Shown piece by piece: positions 8,675 through 17,990 of a stretch of DNA of 64,000 bases. The DNA comes from Nitrospirota bacterium (GTDB taxonomy: Bacteria > Nitrospirota > Nitrospiria > Nitrospirales > Nitrospiraceae). Position 1 is the first letter of the stretch. Each line of letters starts with the position of its first letter. The DNA lies in contig JBFMAX010000003.1 in NCBI GenBank assembly GCA_040755395.1, forward strand, positions 186,001-250,000. Reading direction: 5' to 3'. A program made the position numbers and the translations under genes. The notes below the pieces were generated by a model. The model made no database searches. It was not told the origin of the DNA and worked only from the letters and a program-made list of their open reading frames with translations.

Positions 8675-9043
8675 ATGCAGAGCACCCGGCAGAGGTTAAG
8701 CCCGGAGCAATTGCGAAAAGAAGAGGCGGCGACGCTGACCAGCCCGCCGGCGCCGTACGGCCTCTTAGCGAGGATCCTGTTCGGCGTGATGGGCCTTTTG
8801 TACGGCCGCGGCCGCAGTTGGAGCAAATTCAAGGTGCTGGAGCTGATCGCGCGGGTGCCTTACCAAGCCTGGGAGCATGTGGCCTACATCGCCATCACGC
8901 ACACGTACGAGCACGAGGACTTCGCCCGCCGCATCTTCGACCGCTTCGATGCGATGGCCGACGTCATCCGGCAGATCGGCATCGACGAGCGGAGACATAA
9001 GGAAGACAGCATGGGGCGGATGGCGATGGCGCGATTCGAATGA
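8675..9043 (+). CDS. Small alpha-helical ferritin-like (possible diiron) protein
   Basis: The product has 122 residues. The ATG at 8675 follows GGAAGGAGG, while an in-frame ATG at 8639 lacks a ribosome site. A hydrophobic segment ([17 protein letters not shown]) is followed by two helices with [17 protein letters not shown] and DERRHKED, the second with an ExxH pair. This spacing resembles the helical half of diiron carboxylate proteins such as alternative-oxidase-like folds, but the chain is too short for a full four-helix site unless it dimerises. It probably shares a transcript with the dehydrogenase at 9099. Confidence 0.6.
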   Translation: MQSTRQRLSPEQLRKEEAATLTSPPAPYGLLARILFGVMGLLYGRGRSWSKFKVLELIARVPYQAWEHVAYIAITHTYEHEDFARRIFDRFDAMADVIRQIGIDERRHKEDSMGRMAMARFE

Positions 9044-9098
9044 GCAGGATCCATCCCCTCCAAAGGAACCACGATCAGGAAAGCGAGGAGCAGGTGCT

Positions 9099-10202
9099 AT
9101 GAAAGCTGTAGCCGTGTTTCCCGGTAAGCCCGACTCGATTCATCTCGCCGAACTGCCCAAGCCTTCGGTCGGCGACATCCCGAACGGGCGAGGCGTGCTC
9201 GTGCAAGTGTTGCGGATCGGTGTGGACGGGACGGATAAGGAGATCAACGCGGCGGAATATGGCCAGGCGCCTCCCGGCTGCGACTTTCTCGTGATCGGTC
9301 ACGAGTGTTTCGGGCGGGTGGTGGAGATCGGACCGAACGTGGCGGAGCTGGCGCCGGGCGATTACGTCGTGCCGACGGTCCGGCGGCCGGGCGGCAGCTT
9401 CTACGACACAATCGGCCAATACGACATGACAACCGAGGATACGTACTACGAGCGGGGGATCAACCTCCGCCACGGATATTTGACCGAGCTGTTCGTGGAA
9501 GATCCGGAGTATCTCGTAAAGGTCCCTCAAGGCCTGAAGCACGTCGGCGTGCTGCTCGAGCCGACGTCGGTGATCGAAAAGGGAATCATGCAAGCCTATG
9601 AGGCTCAGCGGCGCCTGAAGATTTGGCGACCCCGGCGCGCGGCGGTGTTCGGGGCCGGCACGATCGGGCTGCTGGCGGCCATGTCGCTCCGGATGCGGGG
9701 CCTGGAGGTGACAAGTTTTGGCCGGAGCCCCGCGCCATATCTCAACTCCGATCTGCTGCAAGAGATCGGCGTGCGGTATGTCTCGACGGAACAGATGTCA
9801 GTCAAGGACGCGGCCGTGAAGTACGGGCCCTTCGATCTGATGTTTGAAGCCACGGGCTATTCGCCGCTGGTGTTCGAAGCGATGGCGTGCCTGGGGAAAA
9901 ACGGCGTATTAATTCTCTCCAGCGTCACGGGAGGCAACCGGTCGATTCCGGTGCCGGCCGACATGATCAACCTGGGATTCGTGCTCGGGAACAAGGTGGT
10001 CGTCGGGACGGTCAACGCGAATCGGGAATACTTCGAGGCGGGCGTCTATGACCTGTGCCGGGCGGAGCTGGAATTTCCCGGCTGGTTGTCGAAGTTCCTG
10101 ACGCACCCGGTGGACGGGCTCGACAATTACCGGGAGATGATGCGGCTGCTCATGCAGGCCAAGGGTGCGATCAAGGTCTTCGTGAACGTGGCGCCGGAGT
10201 AA
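9099..10202 (+). CDS. Zinc-type alcohol/glucose 1-dehydrogenase (MDR family)
   Basis: The 367-residue protein follows a GAGGAG ribosome site. The catalytic domain comes first (VGIDGTD-like loop, [14 protein letters not shown] zinc-associated motif) and is followed by a Rossmann domain with [14 protein letters not shown]. The absence of the four structural cysteines and the ECFG-type loop fit the archaeal-type glucose dehydrogenase branch of medium-chain dehydrogenases. The true substrate is uncertain. The frame extends far upstream into the ferritin-like gene, and the ATG at 9099 was chosen by ribosome site and homology length. Confidence 0.8.
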   Translation: MKAVAVFPGKPDSIHLAELPKPSVGDIPNGRGVLVQVLRIGVDGTDKEINAAEYGQAPPGCDFLVIGHECFGRVVEIGPNVAELAPGDYVVPTVRRPGGSFYDTIGQYDMTTEDTYYERGINLRHGYLTELFVEDPEYLVKVPQGLKHVGVLLEPTSVIEKGIMQAYEAQRRLKIWRPRRAAVFGAGTIGLLAAMSLRMRGLEVTSFGRSPAPYLNSDLLQEIGVRYVSTEQMSVKDAAVKYGPFDLMFEATGYSPLVFEAMACLGKNGVLILSSVTGGNRSIPVPADMINLGFVLGNKVVVGTVNANREYFEAGVYDLCRAELEFPGWLSKFLTHPVDGLDNYREMMRLLMQAKGAIKVFVNVAPE

Positions 10203-10294
10203 AACCGTCAACCGTCAACTGTAAAGAGAGACAGATCGTCTGTCCTCCCGATTGACGATTGACGCATGACGGACAGCCAGTTTGTGGAGGCATC

Positions 10295-10753
10295 ATGAAG
10301 GTACCGGTGACCATCGCAACTTTGACGGCCGCGCTGTGCCTCGTCTGCTCAGCGGCCATAGCCGGCGAGTTCTACGAGAGAGACGGCGCGGCGATCGGAG
10401 GCTACGACCCGGTCAGGTACTTCACCGAACGGAAGCCGATCAAAGGTTCCGAGCGTTACACGGCGGAATACAAAGGCTCGACGTTCCGCTTCGCTTCAGC
10501 CGCCAACCGCGAAGCATTCGTCGCTCATCCCGACAAGTACGCGCCCCAATACGGCGGTTTCTGCGCCTTCGGCATGGCCAAGGGCTATAAGGCGGCCACT
10601 GACCCGGCTGCATTCACGGTCGTCGGCGACAAGCTGTATCTGAACTACAATGAGGACGTACGAACCAGGTGGCAAAAAGACATCCCTGGCTATGTGAACA
10701 AGGCCGACCGACACTGGCCGGAGGTGCGAAAGACCACGAGGGTCATTGAATAA
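10295..10753 (+). CDS. Exported YHS-domain protein
   Basis: The 152-residue protein has GTGGAGG upstream and a signal peptide MKVPVTIATLTAALCLVCSA. The mature domain shows the YHS arrangement: AIGGYDPVRYFTE, YKGSTFRFASAANREAF, HPDKYAPQYGGFCAFGMAKG, then LYLNYNEDVRTRW. YHS domains are small, often metal-associated periplasmic modules. It lies just after the dehydrogenase and has its own start signal. Confidence 0.85.
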   Translation: MKVPVTIATLTAALCLVCSAAIAGEFYERDGAAIGGYDPVRYFTERKPIKGSERYTAEYKGSTFRFASAANREAFVAHPDKYAPQYGGFCAFGMAKGYKAATDPAAFTVVGDKLYLNYNEDVRTRWQKDIPGYVNKADRHWPEVRKTTRVIE

Positions 10754-10820
10754 AAACGATCCTGTCGTTCTACCCGTGCGTCTTCGTGCCGCTGCTTGGC
10801 GAACAGGCTTAGTTGGGTCT

Positions 10821-12203
10821 TTACTGCATTCCTGCTGGTCGATCTGAGGCGGCTGGCTTGCCAAGCTGTAAGACGCTCCCTGCTCGCGCAATCTTCCCCG
10901 ATTTGGTCACAAGAAAGGCTTCCGAGTCTTCACCGTAACTCGCCGCCATCAGCACATGATCCACCGGTTCGCCGTCGATCGGCGGGAACAGACCGGCGAG
11001 TTGCGGAAGAGTGAAGGTCCCGAAGGCATTCAACAGACTCACTTGGCCGGTAGGAAGCGTCACGTTGGCCGTGTAGGTCGCGCTGGCAAACGTCCCGCCG
11101 GGCACGGCCGACGCTGTCACGGTGCTGGGTGAGCCGGACCGGGGAACAACCTTCACGGTAAAGCTGGACGGAAACGGCGTGTTGGTCACGGCCAGCGTCA
11201 CCTGCACAGGGTTGGCTGTGCCACCCGGGAGGACGACATCTGCGGTGCTGTAAGATCCTGTGGGGGTGGCGGGGGTGGTGAGACCGCCCACCTGGGTGAT
11301 CCGCAGCGTTGGGAGATTGATTAATCCCGGATTGCCGGCTGGCGTGACCGGGCCCGGTGCGGTCGAGAACGACGTCGAAGGAATCACATCCAGCGGCAAA
11401 GCGGGCCCGGTGAACCCGACGGTGAAGGATTCAATTCTGATGCGGCCGGTCCCAGCGGCAGCTCCCGTCCCCGAACCAAACCCGCCGTTGGCGCTGAGCG
11501 TCCCCGTGCCGGTAACCATGGGCGCCACTAATCGGATGGCCCCGCCGCTGCCGCCGCCTGCGTTGAAGGCTGTCCCGCCGACCCCGAACCCGCCGCTCCC
11601 ACCGTTGGCAGTGACACTGCCGGTGCCGGCGATGGTAATACGCGTGGAAGAGGCGATCACAATGGCTCCGCCTCCACCCCCACCGCCTGCAGACGAAATC
11701 GCGTTCACGAGCCCTCCGCCACCGCCGGAGCCGCCGAACAGAGGGAGCAACGAGACAAACGACGCCGGTGCGCCATAGTCGGCATTTCCGCTGGCCGCGC
11801 CCCCGCCTGGTCCTGAGCCGGCGGTCGGCGTGCTGCCCGGCAGCCCGCCGGTAAATCCGCCAGGGCCGCCCAGCGCTGGGGTACTTGCCGGATTCGCACC
11901 ATTGCTGCCGTTGACGCTGATGGTCCCGGCAATCGTGACATCACCGGTGGCAAGCAGAATGACCGGCGTATTGGCGGCATTTCGCTGAAACGTCACGGTG
12001 ACCCCCGCTGGAATGTTGACTGTCGTGTAGTTCAGCACACCGTCAGGCGGGAGCGTCACGGTCGTGTTCGTCGTGGGGTTGAAGGCTCCAAGGGTGCCGG
12101 TGCTGCCGCTGCTGTACGTTTGGGCCGGAAGCGGTTCGATTCCGCCTAAGAGCAGCGTCAACGTCAGACTGATGATCCATCCAGAAACGTACGACCTGTT
12201 CAT
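10821..12203 (-). CDS. Secreted glycine-rich repeat protein, paralogue 1
   Basis: The 460-residue protein has a signal peptide and then a block QTYSSGSTGTLGAFNP. Next comes a beta-solenoid-like region rich in GGSGG and GGGGG runs (residues about 100-240), and finally an Ig-like beta domain. It shares its order and most motifs with the adjacent paralogue at 12252 (for example ATGDVTIAGT and GGGGGGAIVIASST). Such proteins are usually surface-exposed or matrix components, and no enzyme motif is visible. It is the last gene of the minus-strand RHS-type locus. Confidence 0.75.
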   Translation of the reverse strand: MNRSYVSGWIISLTLTLLLGGIEPLPAQTYSSGSTGTLGAFNPTTNTTVTLPPDGVLNYTTVNIPAGVTVTFQRNAANTPVILLATGDVTIAGTISVNGSNGANPASTPALGGPGGFTGGLPGSTPTAGSGPGGGAASGNADYGAPASFVSLLPLFGGSGGGGGLVNAISSAGGGGGGGAIVIASSTRITIAGTGSVTANGGSGGFGVGGTAFNAGGGSGGAIRLVAPMVTGTGTLSANGGFGSGTGAAAGTGRIRIESFTVGFTGPALPLDVIPSTSFSTAPGPVTPAGNPGLINLPTLRITQVGGLTTPATPTGSYSTADVVLPGGTANPVQVTLAVTNTPFPSSFTVKVVPRSGSPSTVTASAVPGGTFASATYTANVTLPTGQVSLLNAFGTFTLPQLAGLFPPIDGEPVDHVLMAASYGEDSEAFLVTKSGKIARAGSVLQLGKPAASDRPAGMQ

Positions 12204-12251
12204 GTCGGCTCAGTAGTGATACGTCCCCCGCGCGGAGAAGGTGCGTCTTCG

Positions 12252-13598
12252 CTACCTCCCCTGCACCCACGTCTCTGTGGCCTGGGCGGTCTTACCTGAT
12301 CGAGTGCGAAATGTGACAGTCGCCGGCTCGCCGAACGCTGCGGCGATGAGCACCTGCTCGACCGGCTCGCCGTCGATGAGCGGCCAGAGCGCCGCGCTTT
12401 GCGTCGGCACGGTGAAACTCGCAAAGGCTACCAACTGGGTGACCTCGCCTATCGGCAAGGTCACCAGCGCCGTGGCCGTCGAACCAGTCAAGGTTCCGGT
12501 GACGGTCGTCGGCCCGGAGAGTTGCGGAATGACTTTGATGGTAAACGGGGTCGGGAAGGGGAGCCCGCTGGCAGTCAGCAGGACGGGCACGGGATTTGTG
12601 GTGCCCTGCGGCAGTGACATATCAGCCACTGTATAGGCACCGGTGGGCGTCACCGGCGCGGCGATGCTGCCGACCGAGGTGATCGTCAGCGTCGGCAGGT
12701 TCACCAGTGGTGGTGTACTGGCCGGGGTCACCGGACCAAGCGTTGTGGAGACCGAAGCCGTCGGGTTACTGATACCCGTAAAGGTGCCGGTCGCGGATTC
12801 GATGCGGATGCGACCGGATCCGGCGGGCACGCCGGTTGGGGTGCCTGGGCCACCAGTAGCCTGCAACTGTCCCGCTCCCGTCACCTGCGGCGCAACCAAT
12901 CGGATCGCGCCTCCACTACCTCCCCCTGCATTAAAACTCGTGCCAGCGGCACTGGTCGCCCCGCCGCCGCCGTTCGCGGTAATCATCCCGGTGACAGTGA
13001 TCTTCGTAGATGAGGCGATCACGATCGCGCCGCCTCCGCCCCCGCCCCCGGCGGCGCTGAGGGTCGAGGCAACACCCCCGCCTCCTCCCGAGCCGCCAAC
13101 CAACGGCACGAGCGAGGCGAAGGAGATCGGAGCCCCATAGGTCGCATTGCTACTTGCCGTCGAGTCGCCAGGCGCGCCGCCGCCCGGCCCGGCTCCGCCG
13201 ACCGGCGCGTACCCCGTAATGGTGACTGCGCCTCCGACTCCACCGGGGAAGCCACCTGGACCGCCTGGCGCGGCTATACCTCCCTGCGACGGCCCATTCG
13301 TGCCATCAACTCTGACCGCGCCGGCGATCGTCACGTCGCCGGTGGCCAGGAGCGTCACCGGCGTATTGGCCGTATTCCGCTGAAAGGTCACGGTCACCCC
13401 GGACGGAATGGTCACGGTGGTGTAGTTGAGAATGCCGTCGGGCGGCAGGATGACCGTCGTGTTGGCCGTGGGATTGAAAGCTCCGAGCGCGCCGGTGCTC
13501 CCGCTGTTGAACGTCTGAGCCCATCCAAGGCTCGAAGCGCTCAGCACGACCGTGAATCCCAGGACTCTAGGAAGAGCTGCTCGTTTACCCTTGCTCAC
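12252..13598 (-). CDS. Secreted glycine-rich repeat protein, paralogue 2
   Basis: The 448-residue protein has the same architecture as the gene immediately downstream: a signal peptide (MSKGKRAALPRVLGFTVVL) ending before QTFNSGSTGALGAFNP, a glycine-rich central region, then a C-terminal Ig-like domain ending in LIAAAFGEPATVTF. The two genes are 48 bp apart and are best explained by tandem duplication. It is probably surface-exposed, with no known function. Confidence 0.75.
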   Translation of the reverse strand: MSKGKRAALPRVLGFTVVLSASSLGWAQTFNSGSTGALGAFNPTANTTVILPPDGILNYTTVTIPSGVTVTFQRNTANTPVTLLATGDVTIAGAVRVDGTNGPSQGGIAAPGGPGGFPGGVGGAVTITGYAPVGGAGPGGGAPGDSTASSNATYGAPISFASLVPLVGGSGGGGGVASTLSAAGGGGGGGAIVIASSTKITVTGMITANGGGGATSAAGTSFNAGGGSGGAIRLVAPQVTGAGQLQATGGPGTPTGVPAGSGRIRIESATGTFTGISNPTASVSTTLGPVTPASTPPLVNLPTLTITSVGSIAAPVTPTGAYTVADMSLPQGTTNPVPVLLTASGLPFPTPFTIKVIPQLSGPTTVTGTLTGSTATALVTLPIGEVTQLVAFASFTVPTQSAALWPLIDGEPVEQVLIAAAFGEPATVTFRTRSGKTAQATETWVQGR

Positions 13599-13620
13599 GG
13601 ACCACCTCTCTCACACACCA

Positions 13621-13654
13621 TGACGCGTCACGCATCACGCATCACGCGTCACGG
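13621..13654. repeat. Short direct/inverted repeat (CACGCATCACGCGTCACG type)
   Basis: A 34-bp run of overlapping CGCGTCACG and CGCATCACG units sits between the glycine-rich gene start and the IPT gene stop. It is low-complexity and noncoding. Confidence 0.6.
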
Positions 13655-13658
13655 CCTC

Positions 13659-14516
13659 TTACGGCATCGACACACTCACTGGCGGCGCCACGCTCATGCT
13701 GCTCCCCGTCGGCGGCGTCTGCGCCGGAAAGGGGAAGAACACGCTGCCTTTGTTGAGGCTGAAGGACGGGACCGGCGGGGTGACCATCACGGTCACCGTG
13801 CCGCTCTGGGCCGTACCCGCCGGGCTGACGACGGAAAACGGATAGGATCCCGGCGGCACCGCCGCGCCGACCGCCAAGGTGATCGGCAAGCTATTCGCAG
13901 TGGCCCCACCCAACACCGTGGCGGAGAGCCCCGCCTGGGTGAACGTCACGGCGGTGGCATCCGCCAGATTGAAGCCACCGATGACGAGTTGGCTCGTGGT
14001 CCCTTGTGCCGCTCGATGGGGGGTGATCCCGGTCACGATTGGCGGCACCAGCACGGTAAACGGATGCGGGCTCGTCGCGGTCCCGTTCACGTTCGTCACG
14101 GTCACTGGACCCGACGTGGCCCCGCTGGGGACGGATGCGATGATCGTGGTCGGCGTGGAAGACACGACGGTCGCCGTCGTCCCATTGAATGCCACCTGAT
14201 TGTTCCCGGGCGTCGGGTCGAAGCCGAACCCCTGAATCTGGACGTTGGCGCCGGCGAGCGCGCGGGTCGGGGCAAGCAGAAAGATGCCGACGCCGGTGCC
14301 GGCCGGCGTGAACCGCTCGATCGAGAGCAAGTTGCCCACGGGGTCGTAGTGATACACCGCCACGTTACCGGTACCATCGACGACCCCACTGAGCCGGCCG
14401 AGTTCGTCGTAGAAGTATTGGGCTTGGTCGGCAGACGGAGTGGCCGGCCAGGCCAGGAACCCGGCCATCACGATGACGATCACCGAACAGACGAGGTTTC
14501 GGAACAACGCGTTCAC
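13659..14516 (-). CDS. Secreted protein with RHS-type segment and IPT/TIG domains
   Basis: The 285-residue protein has a probable GTG start at 14516 preceded by AAGGGTGA. The frame continues upstream to an ATG at 14651 without a signal peptide, so the GTG was preferred. After the signal peptide comes one short RHS-like unit (QYFYDELGRLSGVVDGTGN, YHYDPVGNLLS). Two IPT/TIG-like immunoglobulin domains follow (VQIQGFGFDPTPGNNQVAFNG and TSQLVIGGFNLADATAVTFT). It looks like a fragment or a small relative of the large RHS proteins upstream and is probably secreted. Confidence 0.7.
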   Translation of the reverse strand: MNALFRNLVCSVIVIVMAGFLAWPATPSADQAQYFYDELGRLSGVVDGTGNVAVYHYDPVGNLLSIERFTPAGTGVGIFLLAPTRALAGANVQIQGFGFDPTPGNNQVAFNGTTATVVSSTPTTIIASVPSGATSGPVTVTNVNGTATSPHPFTVLVPPIVTGITPHRAAQGTTSQLVIGGFNLADATAVTFTQAGLSATVLGGATANSLPITLAVGAAVPPGSYPFSVVSPAGTAQSGTVTVMVTPPVPSFSLNKGSVFFPFPAQTPPTGSSMSVAPPVSVSMP

Positions 14517-14712
14517 GTTCACCCTTACTCTGTCTTCACCACATACTTCACGTGATCTCTTAACGCGCCTGCGGCAAGCCACTTGCCCAACCCGATGAGA
14601 AACGTCTTCACGGTTCAGTGCCGCACCACGGCGGACAGCCGGACGGGACATTCACATGAATCTGCTTCGAGTGTTCAGCAATCAACATCGAAAATCCTGT
14701 TGGGTCATTTCT

Positions 14713-14754
14713 CCGTCCGCAGCTCAGGCCCCCCTTTGCCCGACATGCGGACGG
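14713..14754. repeat. CCGTCCGC-arm palindrome, copy 1
   Basis: The 9-bp perfect arms are CCGTCCGCA (14713) and TGCGGACGG (14746), with a 24-nt loop. A related motif, CGGACGGGACA, occurs at 14640 and again at 17734. It lies in a 258-bp gap with no gene. It could be a terminator-like or REP-like structure around the RHS genes. Confidence 0.6.
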
Positions 14755-14773
14755 GACACCTTACTCTGCGAGA

Positions 14774-15145
14774 TCATTCGTACCGGATGACGGCCAGAAT
14801 GTTCCCGGTTTCCTTGTCAACGAAGATGGTCAGTCCACCGCCTCGAATCATTGGATCCTTAGGGCCATAGGTAATGGCCCAATACATTCGACCTCTGATC
14901 CTCGCAGCCGCGTTCGGATAGTGCTCAAGCAATCGAGGATTTCGATTGCGAAAGAGCTCCCATGTTCTATCAACATCCATCTCAAGACGATCAAGAGCTC
15001 TACCTAATCTCTTTACCTCTTGATTGGCAATCATGATGGCCTGCTGCTCTGTAATCGTCTCCCTTTCTGCTCCTGATAACCAGGTGGAGAAAATGATGTT
15101 CCCGGTAATGGATATCAAGATCATGAACTCTGTCAGCGTCTTCAT
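14774..15145 (-). CDS. Small exported hypothetical protein downstream of RHS gene
   Basis: The 123-residue product from the ATG at 15145 has a signal-like N-terminus (MKTLTEFMILISITGNIIF). A longer start at 15172 adds nine residues. The C-terminus (GLTIFVDKETGNILAVIRYE) resembles a PepSY-like beta hairpin. It begins 34 bp after the RHS stop, in the position of an RHS-associated immunity gene, but this role is an inference. Confidence 0.6.
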   Translation of the reverse strand: MKTLTEFMILISITGNIIFSTWLSGAERETITEQQAIMIANQEVKRLGRALDRLEMDVDRTWELFRNRNPRLLEHYPNAAARIRGRMYWAITYGPKDPMIRGGGLTIFVDKETGNILAVIRYE

Positions 15146-15179
15146 GGGCAGCCGTCGCATTTCCCGCTCCACTTTCGCG

Positions 15180-17669
15180 TTACTTCCGACACGGCTTTTC
15201 CATTCGTGCAGACGGTTGTGTCACGTCGACGACTTCATTCGTTTTGGGATTGTATTCCAGAATCCTCTCAGCAGCGATACCGGCAACTGGGATACCGACA
15301 TAATCGCACAGCTTATGCGCTGCAGCACCAGCCTTGTCGAAGTCAGACATATCTTCCAGAGTTACATGTGTGTGGTATCCCGCTACAGCATTAGGTGAAA
15401 TTTGTTGACCCGGTTCGACGAGACCAACCCTATCGGGGAGCATGTCGGTTCTCGCTTCAGTGTATGAATACAGCCCATCCGGCCTTTGATAAATAATCCC
15501 GCCGTACTCCCATCGGTTAACACTGGTCTGCCCGCGCACATCCGCAATAGCATCCCTGGCCGCCGCAGCACGGGTAGGATAAGAATCGCCCGGTCTCAAT
15601 CCTAGAGGATCTCTTAACCTCAGGGGATTATTTTTGACATAAGCATAGCGGTTCATCCCTCCCGCCAACCCAATCGGATCTTGGGATATGAATCGCTGAA
15701 GAGTGGCAATGTAGTATCTCGCTCTGTAGTAGTACAGCGTACCTCCAGGCTCTCTCTCACGCCCTGTATAGGCAAAAGGGCTTGCGCTGCCAGCCCCTTC
15801 GACTGTTGTGCGGCCGAATGGTTCATACGCATAGGAAGTTGTTTCGGCACCTGCCATGTCCGTTAGGGCAAGGACAGATCCCAGCGCATCCAGATGGTAA
15901 TACTCCTGTGCACCGCTGGATTGCCGAACGAACGGTTCATCAATGGCCAGGCTACGAATATAGATGGCGCGCACAGCTTGGGCGAGGAGTTCGGCGACAA
16001 GATCAGGCCCGTCATACAGGTACTGCAGGGTCACGCCATCGATCGTTTTAGCCACGCGCCGGTTCTGGGCGTCGTAGGCGAACCCAATGCTCATACCGCC
16101 GATCTGATTGATTGTCACCAATCGATTTCTAGCATCCCACGTGTAGGTATTCGTGCCGTCGTTGGTGAGGTTGCCGTTTTGATCGTAGGTCAGCGTGGCC
16201 CCACCGAACTGGGTCTGTTGATTGGTGGCGTCGTACGTTGCCAAGGTGACCGCGCTCGGCAAGAGTGAGGCGGCGCCGTTCGCCCGTATGAGGCTCGTCC
16301 GATTCCCGGCTGTGTCGTAGATATAGGTGAGCCCTTCAAGGAGTCCACTTGGTCCGATGTGGGTGATGTCTGTCAGTCTCGAAGCAGCATCATAGGCGTA
16401 GCTCGCACTGGTGCCGTTGGGATAGGTCAGCGAGGTCCGCCGGTTCGCGTTGTCATAGCCCAAACCCACCGCGAGTGCGCCTTGCGCGATCTGAATCAAG
16501 CGGGACGCGGCATCGTACTGGTAACTCACCGGCGCCTGGCCTGCCACGGTCATTTTCGTCCGGCGGCTGATGGCGTCGTATTGATAGGTCAGGGCGCCTA
16601 AGCTCGTTAGCTCTAACGTCAACCGATCCAAGGTGTCGTAGGCAAAGTCGATGGAACCTGAAAGCGAGTCCGTCGTCCGACTTAATCTGCCCACGGCATC
16701 GTAGATAAACGACACCGTGCTCCCGTCTTGATAGCTCGCGCTCGTCCGCCGATTCAAGGCGTCGTAGGTAAACTGGCTCACTTGGCTCTTCCTGTCCGTG
16801 AACTCCGTCAGATTCCCCATCGAGTCGTACTGATAGCTTTCGCTCCGATTCAACGCGTCTTTTCTCGTCGCCAGCCGATCCATGGTGTCGTACGTGTAGG
16901 TGGTCGTCTGGTTCTTCGCATCCGTGACCGTGAGCAAGTTGCCGTTGCCATCGTAGGTGAACTTGGTCACGCCGTGCGCGGCATCGGCGATCTCGGTGAC
17001 GCGATTCAGCGGGTCGTAGCGAAATTGGGTGGCGAAGCCGCGGGGATCGGTGAGTCTGGTCAGACGACTGACGAGATCAGAGGCTCGGGTGGTTGTGTTG
17101 CCGAGCGGATCGGTCGTGGTGATCAGATTGCCGTTCGGGTCATAGCTGAACGTGGTCGGGGGCTCCGTCGGAATCGGGCCTTGCACGGAAGTCGGCTGGC
17201 CAAAGGCGTTGTAGCCGATGGTCGTCGTGTGGGTGAGCGGATCGGTGACGGTCACGCGGTTGCCGTTCGCGGGATCGTAGGCAAAGGTTGTCGTCAAGGT
17301 GGTGGTCGGGGTGCGGATCTGATCGATCCGCGTCACTCGGTTGAAGGTGGGGTCATACTCAAATGCCGTGACCTGTGACGCGTGATCCGTGATGCGAGTG
17401 ACGTTGCCCGCCGTATCGTACTCGAATGTGGTGGTCAGGCCTGCAGGATGGATGGGGGCGGTATAAATAAGAAACACCCATCGGATCTCGATGTGAGTTG
17501 CTCGACATGTCCCGTTGGCATCGGCAGTCTCGTTCACGACACGATCAGGCAAGCGATCGAATGAGTCATGATCAAACGGAGGTGGGTCGGCATGAGTCGG
17601 GGCGGGCAACGCCAGGAGAGCTACGAGCAGCAGCGAGAGCCGCCAACTTCTGAATTGAATCGTTGTCAT
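15180..17669 (-). CDS. RHS-repeat protein with DUF4329-like C-terminal tip
   Basis: The 829-residue product from the ATG at 17669 has a signal peptide MTTIQFRSWRLSLLLVALLA. YD repeats (for example YDTAGNVTRITD, YDPLNRVTEIAD) span about residues 85-580. Then comes the RHS hallmark YYHLDALGSVLALTD...YTGREREPGGTLYYYRARYY...DPIGLAGGMNRYAYVKNNP. The C-terminal tip starts with DPLGLRPGDSYPTRAAAARDAI and contains GYHTHVTLEDMSD, matching DUF4329-type (JAB-like) tips. RHS proteins carry toxins or adhesion modules, and the activity of this tip is unproven. Its central 1.2 kb is nearly identical to the larger RHS gene at 17991. Confidence 0.85.
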   Translation of the reverse strand: MTTIQFRSWRLSLLLVALLALPAPTHADPPPFDHDSFDRLPDRVVNETADANGTCRATHIEIRWVFLIYTAPIHPAGLTTTFEYDTAGNVTRITDHASQVTAFEYDPTFNRVTRIDQIRTPTTTLTTTFAYDPANGNRVTVTDPLTHTTTIGYNAFGQPTSVQGPIPTEPPTTFSYDPNGNLITTTDPLGNTTTRASDLVSRLTRLTDPRGFATQFRYDPLNRVTEIADAAHGVTKFTYDGNGNLLTVTDAKNQTTTYTYDTMDRLATRKDALNRSESYQYDSMGNLTEFTDRKSQVSQFTYDALNRRTSASYQDGSTVSFIYDAVGRLSRTTDSLSGSIDFAYDTLDRLTLELTSLGALTYQYDAISRRTKMTVAGQAPVSYQYDAASRLIQIAQGALAVGLGYDNANRRTSLTYPNGTSASYAYDAASRLTDITHIGPSGLLEGLTYIYDTAGNRTSLIRANGAASLLPSAVTLATYDATNQQTQFGGATLTYDQNGNLTNDGTNTYTWDARNRLVTINQIGGMSIGFAYDAQNRRVAKTIDGVTLQYLYDGPDLVAELLAQAVRAIYIRSLAIDEPFVRQSSGAQEYYHLDALGSVLALTDMAGAETTSYAYEPFGRTTVEGAGSASPFAYTGREREPGGTLYYYRARYYIATLQRFISQDPIGLAGGMNRYAYVKNNPLRLRDPLGLRPGDSYPTRAAAARDAIADVRGQTSVNRWEYGGIIYQRPDGLYSYTEARTDMLPDRVGLVEPGQQISPNAVAGYHTHVTLEDMSDFDKAGAAAHKLCDYVGIPVAGIAAERILEYNPKTNEVVDVTQPSARMEKPCRK
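16132..17348. repeat. Nearly identical 1217-bp direct repeat, copy A (RHS core)
   Basis: It matches 18943-20159 in the same orientation with only two mismatches that I can find (16226 T versus 19037 C, and 17314 C versus 20125 A). Both copies code for the RHS core of the two adjacent RHS genes. Confidence 0.9.
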
Positions 17670-17697
17670 CTTGCCTGTCCGCGCATGACAACCAACT

Positions 17698-17741
17698 TCC
17701 CGTCCGGCCCATCCAGCCATCTGCCGGACACGCGGACGGGA
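17698..17741. repeat. CCGTCC-arm palindrome, copy 2
   Basis: The arms TCCCGTCC (17698) and GGACGGGA (17734) flank a 28-nt loop. The right arm shares CGCGGACGGGACA with the motif near 14746. It sits between the RHS start and the preceding small membrane gene, in a 84-bp gap. Confidence 0.55.
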
Positions 17742-17753
17742 CAATCTCGTGAA

Positions 17754-17966
17754 TCACAGGTCGCTTTTCTGTTTAAGACGTTTGAAAAATGCATACCCAT
17801 AAAGAATTGAGCCCAGAAGACCAATAGTCCAACCAACCATCCCAAGCCAGTAATCGAGCCGGTAAAAGCCTGAAGAAATCAAAAATGCGTCGACAGCTGC
17901 GCTAACGAGCAGCGTTATGCCGATTCCCATCAGGAGATAGCTGGCTTTTAGGATCCGGTTGGTCAT
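17754..17966 (-). CDS. Small two-TM membrane protein (possible RHS immunity)
   Basis: The 70-residue protein consists almost wholly of two hydrophobic segments (ASYLLMGIGITLLVSAAVDAF and WLGMVGWTIGLLGSILYGYAF) and ends in a basic tail. It lies 24 bp downstream of the stop of the large RHS gene on the same strand, in the position where RHS immunity genes usually occur. Function is an inference from position. Confidence 0.6.
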   Translation of the reverse strand: MTNRILKASYLLMGIGITLLVSAAVDAFLISSGFYRLDYWLGMVGWTIGLLGSILYGYAFFKRLKQKSDL

Positions 17967-17990
17967 GCTCTCCGAACAGCTTTACCAGGG

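Noticed and set aside
11260-11778. Proline-rich plus-strand frame in the glycine-rich gene
   Set aside because: A mirror image of the glycine-rich codons on the other strand; no start signal.
13621-13654. Short direct repeats considered as a CRISPR array
   Set aside because: Units are only 9-11 bp with no spacers of constant length; no cas gene is present.
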